This document shows, piece by piece, positions 35,170-47,167 of a stretch of 64,000 nt of DNA (the stretch's first letter is position 1; the number at the start of each line of letters is the position of its first letter). The position numbers were made by a program, and so were the translations under genes. The stretch spans positions 35,885,549 to 35,949,548 of the forward strand of contig NC_088804.1 in the NCBI RefSeq assembly GCF_011386835.1, given 5' to 3'. Origin of the DNA: Chrysemys picta bellii (Eukaryota; Chordata; Testudines; Emydidae). The notes beneath the pieces are model-generated. The model worked only from the letters and a program-made list of their open reading frames with translations. It made no database searches and had not been told where the DNA came from.

Positions 35170-37030
35170 TTCTTATGGCAGAAAGATATTTATTGAAAGA
35201 TATTTAGGGAACTCTGCAGAATAACCTATGTTTATTTACTATAGTACATCACAGCAATTTACAAATTAGATAAATGCAGAAATTACCATACTGTTGCAAC
35301 CTCTAGGATGGAGGGCAGTGGCCAGGTGTACAGGCAACAGACAAGACACTTCATCAAAATGAAGAGATGGGACATATTTAGCTAAATACCACCTTGGCGC
35401 AAATGTCTTCTGTTTTTGAAAAGTTCTTTCATTCCCAAACAGGCTGGAGAGGACGTTGGCTATTAAAATCTCTCAGAGGCTGAAGTAACACAAAGCAATC
35501 ACAATGCTCCCCTGGACTGAAAGCTGAAGATTCTGTTCTGGGGCAGGCGGATCCTTGTGTGGTGCAAGGTCGATGTAGCCAGCTCCCTGCCCCTACATTT
35601 TGCTCAGCCTAGGGTATGTGTCAAAGGTGGTAGTGGGGTGAGGTGGAGCTCCAGAACACCCTCTGATGCATCATCTGGCTGCAGGTGGGGTTGCTTTAGA
35701 GCAGCCCTGTGACTGCAGCAACTTACACGGGGGGAGCTGGAGTGGGTGCTGTAGTTCCATTCTATCTCCATCCATATGCCCGCTCTCTTCTGCAGCCCTG
35801 AGCATCAGCTTGGTGCAGCTGAGGATTGAGGCCAATGCATCTATATTGTTTGGACGAAGTTCTGAGTTGACCCCTGGTTCTCAATATTCTAAGTATTGAA
35901 AATATGATCCATGGAGCTGTTTGCCATCCCCTCCAGCACAGAACTACACATACCCAAAGGCCAACCCAGTAAACAAATGTTAAAGAATTAAAGCACCTAA
36001 TGAGTGTGGTTCAATGGGATCGGTTATTACAATCCTCATGTGTGGAAGAAAGATAAAGTATTTATGGCATACTTGAAGTGCATGTGACTACAATTTTCCT
36101 GAAAAAGAAAACTGCGGGGAAAAAGAAGCAGACAGTGTGGTTTCACATGGCAACCTGTGTTGTGCCTTGGGACCTCAGCTTTCAGGGGCAGTCACTAGCT
36201 ACTCGGAAATACCTTCCTCACTGTAAGGGACCTGGAAGTAGGCGATCTGGCTTAGCAGTCATGGCTGGGCTGGTAGCCACACATCAGGATGGCCACATGG
36301 TAGTAGTCTGCAAGCAGGGATCAGAGTAATTGCTAGAGCTGGGATCAGTAGTGTCAGGTTAGGGTGGGAGATCAGAGATAGTTACCAGGCTGGAATCAGG
36401 AGCAAGGGTCAGAGTCAGGCTGGAGTCAGAGAGTGGAGATCAGAAAGCAAGGTGAGGGCTGGAATTGCAGTAAGCCAGATGTTTGCATGGTTGCCTAGAC
36501 AACTTCCTGGGGCATCCTCCAGGGCTAAATAGTGATCATTGGCCAATCAGAAGACCACAGGATGCTTTGGCTCTGGACACAGCTCTTGCTGCAGTGCCTA
36601 ATCTCCCGAGTGCTCCTTGGAGCCTCCCAGTGGCAATGCCAGTTGCCCCAGGCACTGCAAACCTGGGATCTAGTCCCACAGATCCTTACACTGATTACTT
36701 AAGTGAGAATAAGCAAAAAAAAAATGTAGGCTGAATAGCAACAGCAATGTCCTGATGGAAATGTCTATTAAAGGAAATACTGCAAGTTCCCATCATTTGA
36801 TACTGGACAGAATAAGAGAATAATTTAGTAACAACACAGGCTTGAACTTGATAATCTAATCAGTCTTATCAATCTTTAAGTACCATTTTAAAGAGTGCAT
36901 AGTTCTAATGAACAGTGGAATAAAAGGGAAATTAGAAAAGAACAAAGTAATTGATGAAATCATATTATATATCCTCATCAAAAACTAATCAGAATAATTA
37001 TACGGGTATGGCATTATTATTAATAGCGAT
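35170..37030. other. Unassigned; includes a G/A-rich degenerate repeat
   Basis: 36330-36480 contains repeated variants of GGCTGGA(A/G)TCAG and GATCAGA spaced irregularly, suggesting a decayed LTR or short tandem array. The block 35560-36720 is GC-richer than its flanks. No ORF here shows a family motif. Confidence 0.35.
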
Positions 37031-37042
37031 AGTATTTATTTA

Positions 37043-37350
37043 AAGAACAGGAGTACTTGTGGCACCTTAGAGACTAACAAATTTATTAGAGCATAAGCTT
37101 TCGTGGACTACAGCCCACTTCTTCGGATGCATATAGAGTGGAATAAATATTGAGGAGATATATATACACTCAATAATACACTCAATGTGTATATATATCT
37201 CCTCAATATTTATTCCACTCTATATGCATCCGAAGAAGTGGGCTGTAGTCCACGAAAGCTTATGCTCTAATAAATTTGTTAGTCTCTAAGGTGCCACAAG
37301 TACTCCTGTTTTTTGCGGATACAGACTAACACGGCTGCTACTCTGAAACC
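37043..37350 (+). mobile_element. PLE tail foldback, family A (best copy)
   Basis: 308 bp. Near-perfect inverted arms of about 130 bp around an AT-rich centre, with the terminal GCGGATACAGACTAACACGG segment only at the right end. Perfect 12-bp duplication AGTATTTATTTA (37031-37042, 37351-37362). Each arm holds a hammerhead-like core (minus 37089-37126, plus 37230-37267). The high arm identity suggests a fairly recent origin. Confidence 0.88.
37230..37267 (+). ncRNA. hammerhead-like core, family A
   Basis: CCGAAGA, stem-II-like GTGG...CCAC, GAAA (37254-37257), AGC-TTAT-GCT-C. Same two departures from CTGATGA as at 5610. Partner on the minus strand at 37089-37126. Confidence 0.35.
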
Positions 37351-37362
37351 AGTATTTATTTA

Positions 37363-40281
37363 CCAATTATATTCCAGTAGCACCTTAAACACTATAATCA
37401 GGTTGGGCCTCATGATGCTAGGCATTGTATGAACATATACAACATTTCATCCCTTGCCTTAAAGAACTGAAACCTCAGTCTCTCCATCTGTCATTCCATC
37501 CTTCCTTCAATGAAAGAAATTTACTTTGTCAGGAGAGGTGGCACCAATACAAAACAATACTTATGAGCATTTTAGGGAAGTGAGATAGTTTTTGTAGTTA
37601 CTTTATTAGGAAAAGGTTGAAACCTGCCTAAGCAACAACCTTCTCCATATGCTCAAAGGTAAGAGAGACCATAACTGTTTCATTTGTCTGTTGGTTTTAT
37701 GCTGATGGATTTGAAGAGGATTCTGTTTCCTTCTAAAACCTCTGACCTTGTCTCCCCCTGCCTGGTGCACAGAATGAAGTGAACATTTTTCATTTTGTGC
37801 AGCTCCAGCCATTCTAGATTAAGAGACCAATACCCAATCACAAGATACATTAGAATGCAGTGATTCATGGTACGGTATGACTTTGCACGCCTCTTGAATT
37901 GATCACATCAACAATGTTTCATTCACTCCTTTTTTAATGTGATGAAGTAGCCTATAAAACCTAAGCAAGGATAAATAGTTTGGGCTGTCAAAAAAACCAA
38001 CCCAACAACAATAAAATCATTGGCTCTTTTAAGGGGGTCAGTTTCAGTGTCCCTGCTTGTAACTTCGCTTGCATCAGTCTTCACAGTATTTCTCACTCCC
38101 TTCGACTCCAGGGGACTTTGGCTCAGGACCGTATAGCCCTTTCTGCTCAGAATACGGACACTGTTGATTTTGACGGCATATGAGTAAGTGATTTGCTGGA
38201 TCAGCATCTTTGAGCATGCTCTGTGGCTTTCTGTTAGTAAGTCAGCTCGCATTCCTCACTCTCAACAACTCTCTCTGCCATAAGTACACTTTCAGTCTGT
38301 GCATGCACAGCCCCTTCTCATCAACTTTCTCTATGGGCTTGGGAAAAGACCCCTACCTCCAGAAGAATTCCCTCCAGACTTGGAGATCTCATCCTTCACC
38401 CTAACTCTAAAGGTATGAGGAGAACACTCCCATTTTCAGTTTTCTTGGAGGTTGTATGGGGGAATTTAGATATAAAAATTGAGAACTCTGTAAGGTAGAA
38501 AGAGAGTAATTTTAGATGGTTAAATGCTAAGTAATTTATTTTAAAGAGACACAAGCTATAGTAAGCCATTTCTTACTAATTGTTTCTCTTACTATCAATG
38601 CAGGAATGTGACTCCAACTATTTTAGACACGTGTTTTTTACCTACCTTAGAAGATGTTATTAACCATGGCTGCTTCCTTATTAAAGGAAGAGAAAGAAAA
38701 CATTAAAAATAGAAACAAATAACAGTACACAAATGATAAACTGATTACTTCTGTTATAGCTTCTTCTCTATATCTCTCAATAAAGAGCTTTTATCAGAGA
38801 TTACACCTTTGAGAGTAGGCCCACTTTTGGTGGGGTACTTTTCTCTGGTTAAATTGCAATCAAGGTCTTGTTTCCCAAATTATCATAAAGTCGGTTCTAA
38901 TCTATCTTTAGATAACTAAGAAGGTTTGTAAATGGGCGAGAGAATTTTAAGGACTGGTGGATCCAGTCGGTTATTATTAATAGCCATCCAGTTTATAACT
39001 GGGCAAAGTAAGCAATCTTAACTGTATCCAATGAAATTGGAAAAAAACATTAAATCAGTTACTGAATTCTTCAATGGCTTCTTCTATCTTGAGACAAACC
39101 AATTAACCGATATTAAGAATCTTAAATCCAATTAAATCCCACTGTTTCTCTGTTTACCAGTGTTTAGCTCTACCTCTTCTCCACGAATACATAGTCTAAT
39201 CACTTGATGATTAACTAGAGAAGCTGTTAATATTTCAAGTTACAAAAACATTTTCATTTTCCAATAAAATCTTGACTAGAGTTTTAAATCTAATCCCTTG
39301 GCAGTGTTTTAGTTAACTTTCTCCCCCCAGTCCATGTTGAAGTCTTGGGGAAATTTCCTTGGATTGGTTTCTTGAAGCTTCTCTGTTCTTCTTAACTGTT
39401 GTGGCAGCTTGCTTGTAGAGGTGGACAGGAAAAGTTGATGAGTGCTTACGGTTTAAGTAGAGTAGCAGAGAATGTGTGTGCTGAGGTGCTCACTTCAGAG
39501 GTGTTGGGTTGTTTTATTTTTAGTCTGCTCCTTCCTATTTCTATGAAATTATAGGAGAAAACACCTCTTCAGCTTGTTTAGGTTCAAAGTTTGTTGTTGT
39601 TGCCCTTTCATTGGCTCCATGACTTTGGGGTTGTCCTTAGGAGCCATCTCTGTGTTATGAATATGTAATTTGTTAATACATATGTGCATTAGGGTTGTAA
39701 TTCTTTCTTGATGGTTATAGTTCCTTTGTCTTTGTAGTGGGAGATTCTTAGAACATCTTTACATTTTGTGTTTTTACTCCTTATTTATTGAGTTCATTTT
39801 CCTTGGTATTCCTTCAATTTTATTAGAGTTCAACCGGAAATTAAATTATGTTTTCAAAAAGTCCAAACATTCCTATTCTTTATATATATATAAATATATA
39901 TAAATTATATATATATATATACATTTAATTCTCAAAATAGTCTCTTGAAATTAAATAACTCTTACAAAATCTTTAGCTTATATATTTATTAAAGAAGTTG
40001 GGAATTCTCTATAACAATTTTTGGAGGAATGATTCTGTGTGTCTTCCTGAGTTGGATGAGGCATTATTGAGCACTGCCCATCATTAGTTTATTCCACCCA
40101 CTAATGTAAATATTCTATACTTAAATATCTTCTTAAATTAGTAATTAGTTTAGCAAGATCATTAGATTTCATGTTGGTATTTAATGCATTTTACAATTTA
40201 CATAGCAATATTATTAGGAAGTTTGCATTTAGCTAACATATTTTCAAGTATGCATTCTACTAAGGCATTTGCCATTTCAAG
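37363..40281. other. Unique AT-rich DNA, no gene seen
   Basis: An AT-rich tract around 39882-39921 is a short TA microsatellite. ORFs at 37606-38404 are unrecognised. Confidence 0.45.
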
Positions 40282-40289
40282 ATTTTAAG

Positions 40290-40485
40290 CAGGGGTTTCA
40301 AACTGGAGGGCTGCAACCCTGAGGTGGTTATGTGGGGGTCGCGAACCCTGCCATGAATGGGGGCTGTAAGCCCCAAGCTCCCATTAAATTAAAAGCTCTT
40401 GTTTTTAATTTATAAGGGGGGATGATCGCACTCAGAGGTTTGCTGTGTGAAAGGGTCACCAATACAAAAAGTTTGAGAATCAGTG
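40290..40485. mobile_element. hAT-type MITE, TTCTCAAAC-end family
   Basis: 196 bp; ends CAGGGGTTTCAAAC and GTTTGAGAATCAGTG; perfect 8-bp duplication ATTTTAAG (40282-40289, 40486-40493). The internal segment CGCACTCAGAGGTTTGCTGT is shared with 2374-2595. Confidence 0.88.
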
Positions 40486-40493
40486 ATTTTAAG

Positions 40494-41657
40494 AAAAAAA
40501 CAAAGTGTTTAAATATTTCCAACTATACACATTTCCTAGCGGGTTTTCTGAACAAAGTTTTCAGAGTAATTGGAAAAGTTATGTCAGGAAGGATATTTCT
40601 AGATTTTTTTGATGTAGGTTTATCTTTTTGATAACACACCCTATACGCCTTTACACAATTAGCTCTTTTCCTAAAACAAGAATGTGTACATAGCTTGTTT
40701 TCTTGATATAAGGATTACAATTGAATTAGACTTGCCTCGACTACAAAGAGAAAAGTCCTAGTCTAGAGAAGACACTCCTAGGGGTTTGTCTCTTGACCCA
40801 AGACCCTTAGAGCTACAATCTGTCTATTTCAGAAATTGAACTTCTATTAAATATTTTGTACAAAGTACAAATTGCAATAAGCAACATATCTTTTAAATAC
40901 AGCACAAAGGAAATAGCCCACACGTTAAAGCAAGGTAAAGTTGTAAATGCAGCTTTTCTGAGTTTGTAGAATACTCTTAGGGGTCATAAACACAGTTTTA
41001 TTGCTAAGCAGATTTATGTTCCTGACATTTGCTTGTCCATGGTGACAGAACAAAAACCTCCTGCAATTTCTTTGATTATCTTTTTGTAACATAACTAGCT
41101 AAGAGGTATCCATACATTTTCAAGCAGCCTGGCTACAACATTTTAATATTCATTAAAGACTCAGGTTTGTAATAACCGAACAAAAACACATCTGTAGTTT
41201 TATTAATACCATGTTTGCATGATTATTGAGGACTGTATCTCACAGATACATAACTCTGCCCCAAATGCAGAGTTATGGGGCATGCTCCAACACCCAGGGC
41301 CACAATGCTGGTTGTTCTTTTTCCCCCACTGCTAAATAATTTACAGATGGAGGAAATACCATTGCCACACCCACCCAGCAAGTGCAATCCTGCTTTGTTG
41401 GCCCCTCTAGTGGACATAATTCTACAATCCTTACTGCCATTGGGTGAAATCATGGCCCTATTGAAGTCAATTCCTATTAGCTTCAAAGGAGTTAGGATTT
41501 CTCCCATGGAGTAGCCCTTACTCACAGGAACACTCCCATTGACATCAAAGCAATAAGGTCCACTCAGCATGCAGAATCAAGTTCTATATAAGTGCAGAGC
41601 TGTGTGCTGCTAGCAGCAAGTTTAGTCAGTCATCTGGAGATTAGCACCATATGTATT
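40494..41657. other. No gene established
   Basis: 41440-41560 holds a CATTGAAGTCAAT-type palindromic repeat piece common in sauropsid DNA. The ORFs on both strands at 41223-41570 overlap it and are not convincing. Confidence 0.4.
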
Positions 41658-41691
41658 TGTAACACTGACAGACCCCAGTCACCGGCGGGCA

Positions 41692-41750
41692 GGATCAAAC
41701 CGGGGACCTCTGGAGCTTAGTGCATGAGCCTCTACCGCAACTGGCTGTTA
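41692..41750 (-). repeat. tRNA-Ala-like segment
   Basis: Minus strand: GCGGTAGAGGCTCATGCAC resembles the D arm/A box of tRNA-Ala, and AGAGGTCCCCGGTTTGATCC resembles the T arm with B box GGTTYGATCC. Acceptor arms do not pair, so this is a derived element and not a gene. Confidence 0.5.
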
Positions 41751-41758
41751 GCTTAGGC

Positions 41759-42093
41759 CAGGGGTCGGCAACGTTCGGCACACGGCTCGCCAGGGTAAGC
41801 ACCCTAGTGGGCGGGACCAGTTTATTTACCTGCTGACATGGCAGGTTCGGCCGATCGCAGCCCCCACTGGCCGCGGTTCGCCGTCCCGGTCCAATGGGGG
41901 CGGCGGGAAGTGGCGCGGGCCGAGGGATGTGCTGGCCACGGCTTCCCGCCGCCCCCATTGGCCCGGGACAGCGAACCATAGCCAGTGGGGGCCGCGATCG
42001 GCCGAACCTGCCGCGTCAGCAGGTAAATAAACTGGCCCGGCCCGCTAGGCTGTTTACCCTGGCGAGCCGCGTGCTGAACGTTGCCGACCCCTG
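41759..42093. mobile_element. hAT-type palindromic MITE, CAGGGGTCGGCAA family, copy 1
   Basis: 335 bp, almost entirely two inverted arms (GC-rich, with TTTATTTACCTGCTGA and CCCCCACTGGCCGCGG segments) around a short centre. Ends CAGGGGTCGGCAACGTTC / complement. Perfect 8-bp duplication GCTTAGGC (41751-41758, 42094-42101). ORFs on both strands (41695-42181) are readings of the palindrome. Confidence 0.92.
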
Positions 42094-42118
42094 GCTTAGG
42101 CCATAGAGCAGAGAGTGA

Positions 42119-42121
<3 letters not shown>

Positions 42122-42151
<30 letters not shown>
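42122..42151. repeat. (TC)n microsatellite
   Basis: Fifteen TC units directly inside the tRNA-like repeat. Confidence 0.9.
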
Positions 42152-42154
<3 letters not shown>

Positions 42155-42201
42155 GCCACTAGATGGGACAGAACACCACACCCAGGAGGTGTGGGTTACA
42201 T

Positions 42202-44212
42202 ATTCACCACCACAGCACAGGTCTCTCCCTCTTGAGCTAAAGGAATACTTTCATTTGCTGGCAGTAGTAGTAGAATGTTATTTTCTATGTGGACCAGCCA
42301 GTAAAGTACAGTGCAAAACACACTTTACACGTGTGATAGACAGGGTTGTTTAGCATGGGACAAGCATGCAGTTAGTTACCTTCTTCTTTTCTTTAACTCC
42401 CATTTTGGAGGCTATATGTTTCTTTCATACTGACATTGGGCCAGATTCTCATGGTATGGAAATCAGTGGAAATTAGGAGCCTAAATACCTTTGAGGGTCT
42501 TGACGATATAGCATGCAAATTGGAAATAAGTCACCCTGGCTATTTATTTTACAGTTTCAGCCGGACAGTCTAAGCGGAATTTAAGGACATAAATAAGTGT
42601 CTCCATCTGTTTTGGGAGGTCTCACTTGTTCTATTACAAAAACATAAATTTATTACTTACGTAGCAGACAACATTTAAAGCAAATAAAACACATTTTGCT
42701 GGGTGGCAGAGATACTTATGCTGGAAGTTCTCATTTTCTGGTTTAAAAAGTGTTTCATTACTGAAAATGATATAACATGCTATGTAGCTACAGGAAATTG
42801 ACTGATCAGGAAAACATTCCTTGATAACATAAGGCAATGCTAGAACAGTACAGGATTATGCAAAATAAAGAATAAAGCAGTTTTCCATGGGGGCAGAGGA
42901 CTTTAAATCTTCTTTGTTTGCCTGCTTGACATAAATTGGTGAAATCAGATGAACTAATCCTTTTTGAATTCCAGTATCTGTTAGTTTTCTGTAAACATTT
43001 CCATGTTAAATTTTAGAATGGAGATATTAGTTACACTAGTTGTAATGGCTTGGACCCTGGATATCTAATGTTTTATAGTTACTTGTTGCCATTCTCTCTC
43101 TCTCTCTCTCTCTCTTCAATAGGGTGTGAAGAAACCACGCAGTTACTTTTATACAATATGGTTGTGATATTGCACCATTTTAGCATAACGGTTTTGTTTG
43201 TATGTTTCAATAACGTATCAGCATCCAGTATTTACAATTTAGTTGTTTTCTATTTTCAGAGTTGCAGAGAAAATGATGTTTTGTTCCTCTTTTTGTGTAA
43301 TAATTATGGGATATCTTTCAGCAGAACCATTTTTGTTGTTGTTCTAATTGCTTTTAGTGCAGCATAAAAGGAATAGGACGAGTGCTGTATCTGTATTTAA
43401 TATTTCTTTGAATGTTTTATGCTTACTATGCTGTACTGTAGATCCATGAAAAATTTTGTGGTGTTTCAGTTGGGACGAAGTTGTACACTTTACAGTTAGA
43501 AGCAAAACTATAGGGTGATTGAGTGGCACAGAGAATTGATGATAGCCTGTGTGAAATAAATTTGTGGTCTCAAATATGTTCCCAGAATCCCCCTCAGAAA
43601 AAACAACCATACTATCATAATTAGCAGCCGTAGCAGGGGGTCAGGTGTTAAATATGTTGTAAGTAATGAACAATTAACTGTCCAGTACAGAGCAACTTAC
43701 ATTGGTAGTGTCTATTTCTGTAACTGTTCTTTGCATCACTAGACAATTACATTTTTAGTACTGAGAATAAAGTAAATTTGTAAAGTACTAAATGCAAAAA
43801 AAAAAAAAAAAAAAAAAAACCACTGGACTTATCAGAAAATACCAGCATTTGGGCAGGGTTTTTTTTTATTTTTATAGAATCATAAATTTATATGGCAATT
43901 TGTAGAGGATGCAATGATAAAACCACATCTCTGGAAGTTGTATAAAGGATGCACAGGCAAGAAGGGGCAGCTGTATTGACATGGGTTATAACAGAAAGAG
44001 GTCAATGTAGGCTTTGTATTCCATGTACCGCCTTTTTATTCCCATTGTTGTTTTTAGTTAGCATATTACAAATGGGGGAAGCACTGCTAGCATGGAATTG
44101 AAGCAGGTATAAATATCAGTGTGAACAAAAGACCTAATGTTGATCTCATTTATGCTGGTATAAATCAGAATTAACTTCACTGTAGTGTATGGATTGACAG
44201 TTATGTGAAACC
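42202..44212. other. Unique DNA with microsatellites, no gene seen
   Basis: (TC)n at 43093-43115 and a 24-A run at 43796-43819. A worn GGGCCAGATTCTCA palindrome arm occurs near 42439-42500. No coding motif. Confidence 0.45.
43796..43819. repeat. Homopolymer A run
   Basis: Twenty-four A. No adjacent retroposed gene recognised. Confidence 0.9.
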
Positions 44213-44223
44213 AATTTATGGAA

Positions 44224-44378
44224 AAAGCGACAAAGAGTCCTGTGGCAACAGAAGTATTGGAGCATAAGCTTTCATGGGTGAATGCCCACTTCATCAGATG
44301 CAGTCTATAAGGTGCCACAGCACTCTTTGTCGCTTTTTACAGATCCAGACTAACACGGCTACCCCTCTGATACTGGAC
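44224..44378 (+). mobile_element. PLE tail foldback, family B
   Basis: 155 bp. The left arm (minus) begins AAAGCGACAAAGAGTCCTG. The right arm is shorter and leads into ACAGATCCAGACTAACACGG and on to CTCTGATAC. An 11-bp duplication with one mismatch (AATYTATGGAA, 44213-44223 and 44379-44389) flanks it. Only the left arm keeps the hammerhead-like core, so the arms are unequal. Confidence 0.82.
44260..44297 (-). ncRNA. hammerhead-like core, family B, minus strand
   Basis: Minus strand: CTGATGA (44291-44297), stem-II-like GTGGG...CCCAT, GAAA (44270-44273), AGC-TTAT-GCT-C. All conserved core bases of CUGANGA and GAAA are present; one base pair of the stem II closing region is weakened (CATGAAA instead of CACGAAA). 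Confidence 0.5.
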
Positions 44379-44855
44379 AATCTATGGAAGTGAGATCAGA
44401 ATCTGGTCCAAGATAAACATATATCAGATACAATCATTCATATCCCTGTAATTGGAAATTACCTACAATGCACTTTGACATTGCATTATACAAAGTGCAA
44501 TCATGCCACAGAATAATACATGGACAGCTTATTCAAATATGCTTATCTTTGCTTCAGTACGGTACATTCAAGTAAATCTTTGCTTTAATTGCACATCTAT
44601 GGTAACCCATAAATTATTAATTTGCCGGTGTGATTACTTAATGTTATTACAGCACAATTCACATTGCAGTGGTCCCCATTAAAATCAACATTTATAATCT
44701 CACATACTGACAGGTGTTTCTCTATGTTGAACTTAAAACAAAAGACAACAAGTAAATGCTGACTTTCTAATGGTGATCACTCTATATTTGTTTTTTATCT
44801 GAGTATCAATTTAGCAGAGTTGGCTGAACAATTAGGGCAGGAGAAGAGAATTGTG

Positions 44856-45111
44856 GGTCACACTTTATATTAAGGTTATATTAATGTTCCATATATAAAT
44901 AGCTTATAAATGGTTAATAAATAAGTAATAAATAAATTATTATTTATTATAGACTACAAGAGGTCACCAGGTTATAAGCATCTATAACATGTTCAACTAA
45001 TTTGCTAATTGCCAGCTATAATACATGCTACTACTGTTTATAGCATCTATTAATCACTCATTAACCCTTTATAAACTATGTATAAATGTAACCTTTATGT
45101 AAAATATGATC
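44856..45111. mobile_element. hAT-type AT-rich MITE, GGTCACACTTTA family
   Basis: 256 bp, ends GGTCACACTTTATATTAAGG and a worn complement GATCATATTTTACATAAAGG (14 of 20 match). An 8-bp duplication with one mismatch (RAATTGTG, 44848-44855, 45112-45119) flanks it. The interior contains many TTATAAATG-like self-complementary repeats. Confidence 0.72.
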
Positions 45112-45119
45112 AAATTGTG

Positions 45120-46318
45120 AACATATTTGTTTTCATGTTTGTTTTCACTGAGATTCTAGCACATTGTGCACCAATACCGTTTCACTGTACTTCCATCAAG
45201 GCACAATGGAATGTCATGTGCCTACTACAGGATATTGTGCGGAGGCGTGTTTTGCCCAATGCACAATACCTTGTATAAAAACAGTATTTTCAAAAGAAGC
45301 TATAATAATATTTCAAATCCTATTAAATTATTCATGGTCCAACCTTTTTTTCTGCTCTCTTGGGGATTGTTGTTAAAACTAGAAAAGTGTGGTTCTATGT
45401 AGAGGAAGCACAATATGCAGATTCATACACTAGATTCCATAAAGTAAAATGCAGGTAGAATATTTGGAATTTTTTCTTCTAATTCTTTTAAGCACCCTGC
45501 TGGGATTAGCATAGCAGGGTTGTTTCATAAATGGGCTGCAAATAAGTGATATTACAAACTGACATTAGGAGTGATAAATTAGACGGGAAAGTCTAGCAGC
45601 ACTATGTGTATCATCCACTGTCTGCTAATTTTACAAAAGAAAGTCCCAATTTATAGACTGTGACTAAGAGAAGAATGTCAGCACTTTCATTTTGTTTAGC
45701 TTAGAAGCTAGGTGTGAATGTTGCTTCCAGCATTAATTTCTGTTTCAGGCTTCAGTGCCATCAGCAGAATCATTATCCAAGTGGTGGAAAAAGAGAATTT
45801 TGGCAGACACGGTACTGTAGGCATCATGATGCATGTATTCCACTCAGGCTGACATAGGCAACTTACATATTCTGTTAGCAACTCTCATGCCATGTTATAT
45901 TTCTTTGCACAAGTTCAATGCAAAAGATGCAAGTGCTTTAGCATCATAGTTCACCATCTTAACAGTAATCATTTTGTAATCATCACTTATCATGAGTAAA
46001 AACAAGCTCCATCATGATCTGAAAGACTGAAGGATGCTTAACGTTTTAAAGCACAGTAAAATCTTTGGCAGTGAGTGGAATAAAATAAGCTATTATTTGT
46101 TTGGGGCCTGAAACTGAGAGGTGCTGCACAATCTCAATTTCCAGTTAAGATCATTTATGAGCAGCCATTTTATTTCCTGTTAGTGATTCAATAGCGTAGC
46201 TGAATGGACTTAGGAGATGGGGATATTTCATGGTACATGAGACCGAGGGAATAACCTTAGTGTTGTATGGAGGTCAGTAATGTAATGCTAATGTTGCTTA
46301 TTGGCAAAAGCTGCTTAT
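45120..46318. other. No gene or element recognised
   Basis: Overlapping short plus-strand ORFs at 45078-45402 share DNA in three frames and are not convincing. Confidence 0.45.
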
Positions 46319-46550
46319 TTCATAGATTCATAGATTCTAGGACTGGAAGGGACCTCGAGAGGTCATCGAGTCTAGTCCCCTGCCCGCATGGCAGGACCAA
46401 ATACTGTCTAGACCATCCCGGATAGATATTTATCTAACCTACTCTTAAATATCTCCAGAGATGGAGATTCCGCAACCTCCCTAGGCAATTTATTCCAGTG
46501 TTTAACCACCCTGACAGTTAGGAACTTTTTCCTAACGTCCAACCTAAACC
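46319..46550 (-). mobile_element. CR1 LINE 3' end, minus strand
   Basis: Starts TTCATAGATTCATAGATTCT (the CR1 tail repeat) followed by well-kept 3' untranslated sequence up to about 46550. Short 5'-truncated copy of roughly 230 bp. Confidence 0.88.
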
Positions 46551-47167
46551 TAATTTGTTTAATGCAAATGCAAGCTGAAACACACGAGTTGCTTTTCCAT
46601 ACTGAAATATCTTAGTAAAATTATAGTGCGTCTATTACTTTTCCGTGGAAGCTGACATTTCCCACTCTCAAATGAAATCCTCTCAAGGAATTAAGCCGTT
46701 CCTAGTCCTTGAGTCTTCAACATAGCAAGATATGATAGTCTCCACAGAGCCATAAGGTTTGCAGGGGCCTGAGGGAAGTTGGGTGGAGCTTTATTAACTA
46801 AAATTCTCATGCCAGAAAACTAGAATTGAGGAATGTGTTTGTTTGGCATCATGCACATAGCAGAAAATCAGGAGGTCAGCATCTTCTTTAGTGCTTACTT
46901 TAGGCGATGACACCACACAGTAATATGTCACACCAAGCTGGATTGTTGACAGCTGCTTTTTTCTGCCTTTTGGCAACATTACCACGTCGTCATTGATTGG
47001 CTACTGGGAAAAAAAAACCTCTTCCTACTATGAATAAACACATCTTGCTGACACTTTCTTGGGTTTATTTTCCTTCATTTGTTTTTACTCTTTCTTAATT
47101 GGGAGCTTTTCTGCCAGGAAAGCGTGCTCAAAATCATTGAGAAATTCTTTTAAAATTTACTGCCCTC
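46551..47167. other. No gene or element recognised
   Basis: One short unassigned ORF (46794-46985 -). Confidence 0.45.

Larger units (their letters stand above)
41658..42200 (-). repeat. LTR-like or SINE-like repeat with tRNA-like sequence, split by a MITE
   Basis: Without its nested MITE and one 8-bp duplicate this is about 200 bp, beginning TGTAACACTGAC and ending GTGGGTTACA, so the ends are short inverted repeats in TG...CA form. Possible duplication TATT at both sides. The minus strand contains a tRNA-Ala-like A and B box region (41692-41750) and an expanded (TC)n at 42122-42151. Whether it is a solo LTR, SINE or MITE is open. Confidence 0.5.

Noticed and set aside
37043..37350. CRISPR-like or tandem repeat array
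   Set aside because: The repeats are inverted, not direct, and there are no spacers; it is a PLE tail foldback.
41695..42181. GC-rich overlapping ORFs on both strands
   Set aside because: Explained by the palindromic MITE and the (TC)n run (Arg-Glu repeats in translation).
43796..43819. Poly-A tail of a processed pseudogene
   Set aside because: No upstream similarity to a transcript and no flanking duplication; treated as a plain homopolymer.
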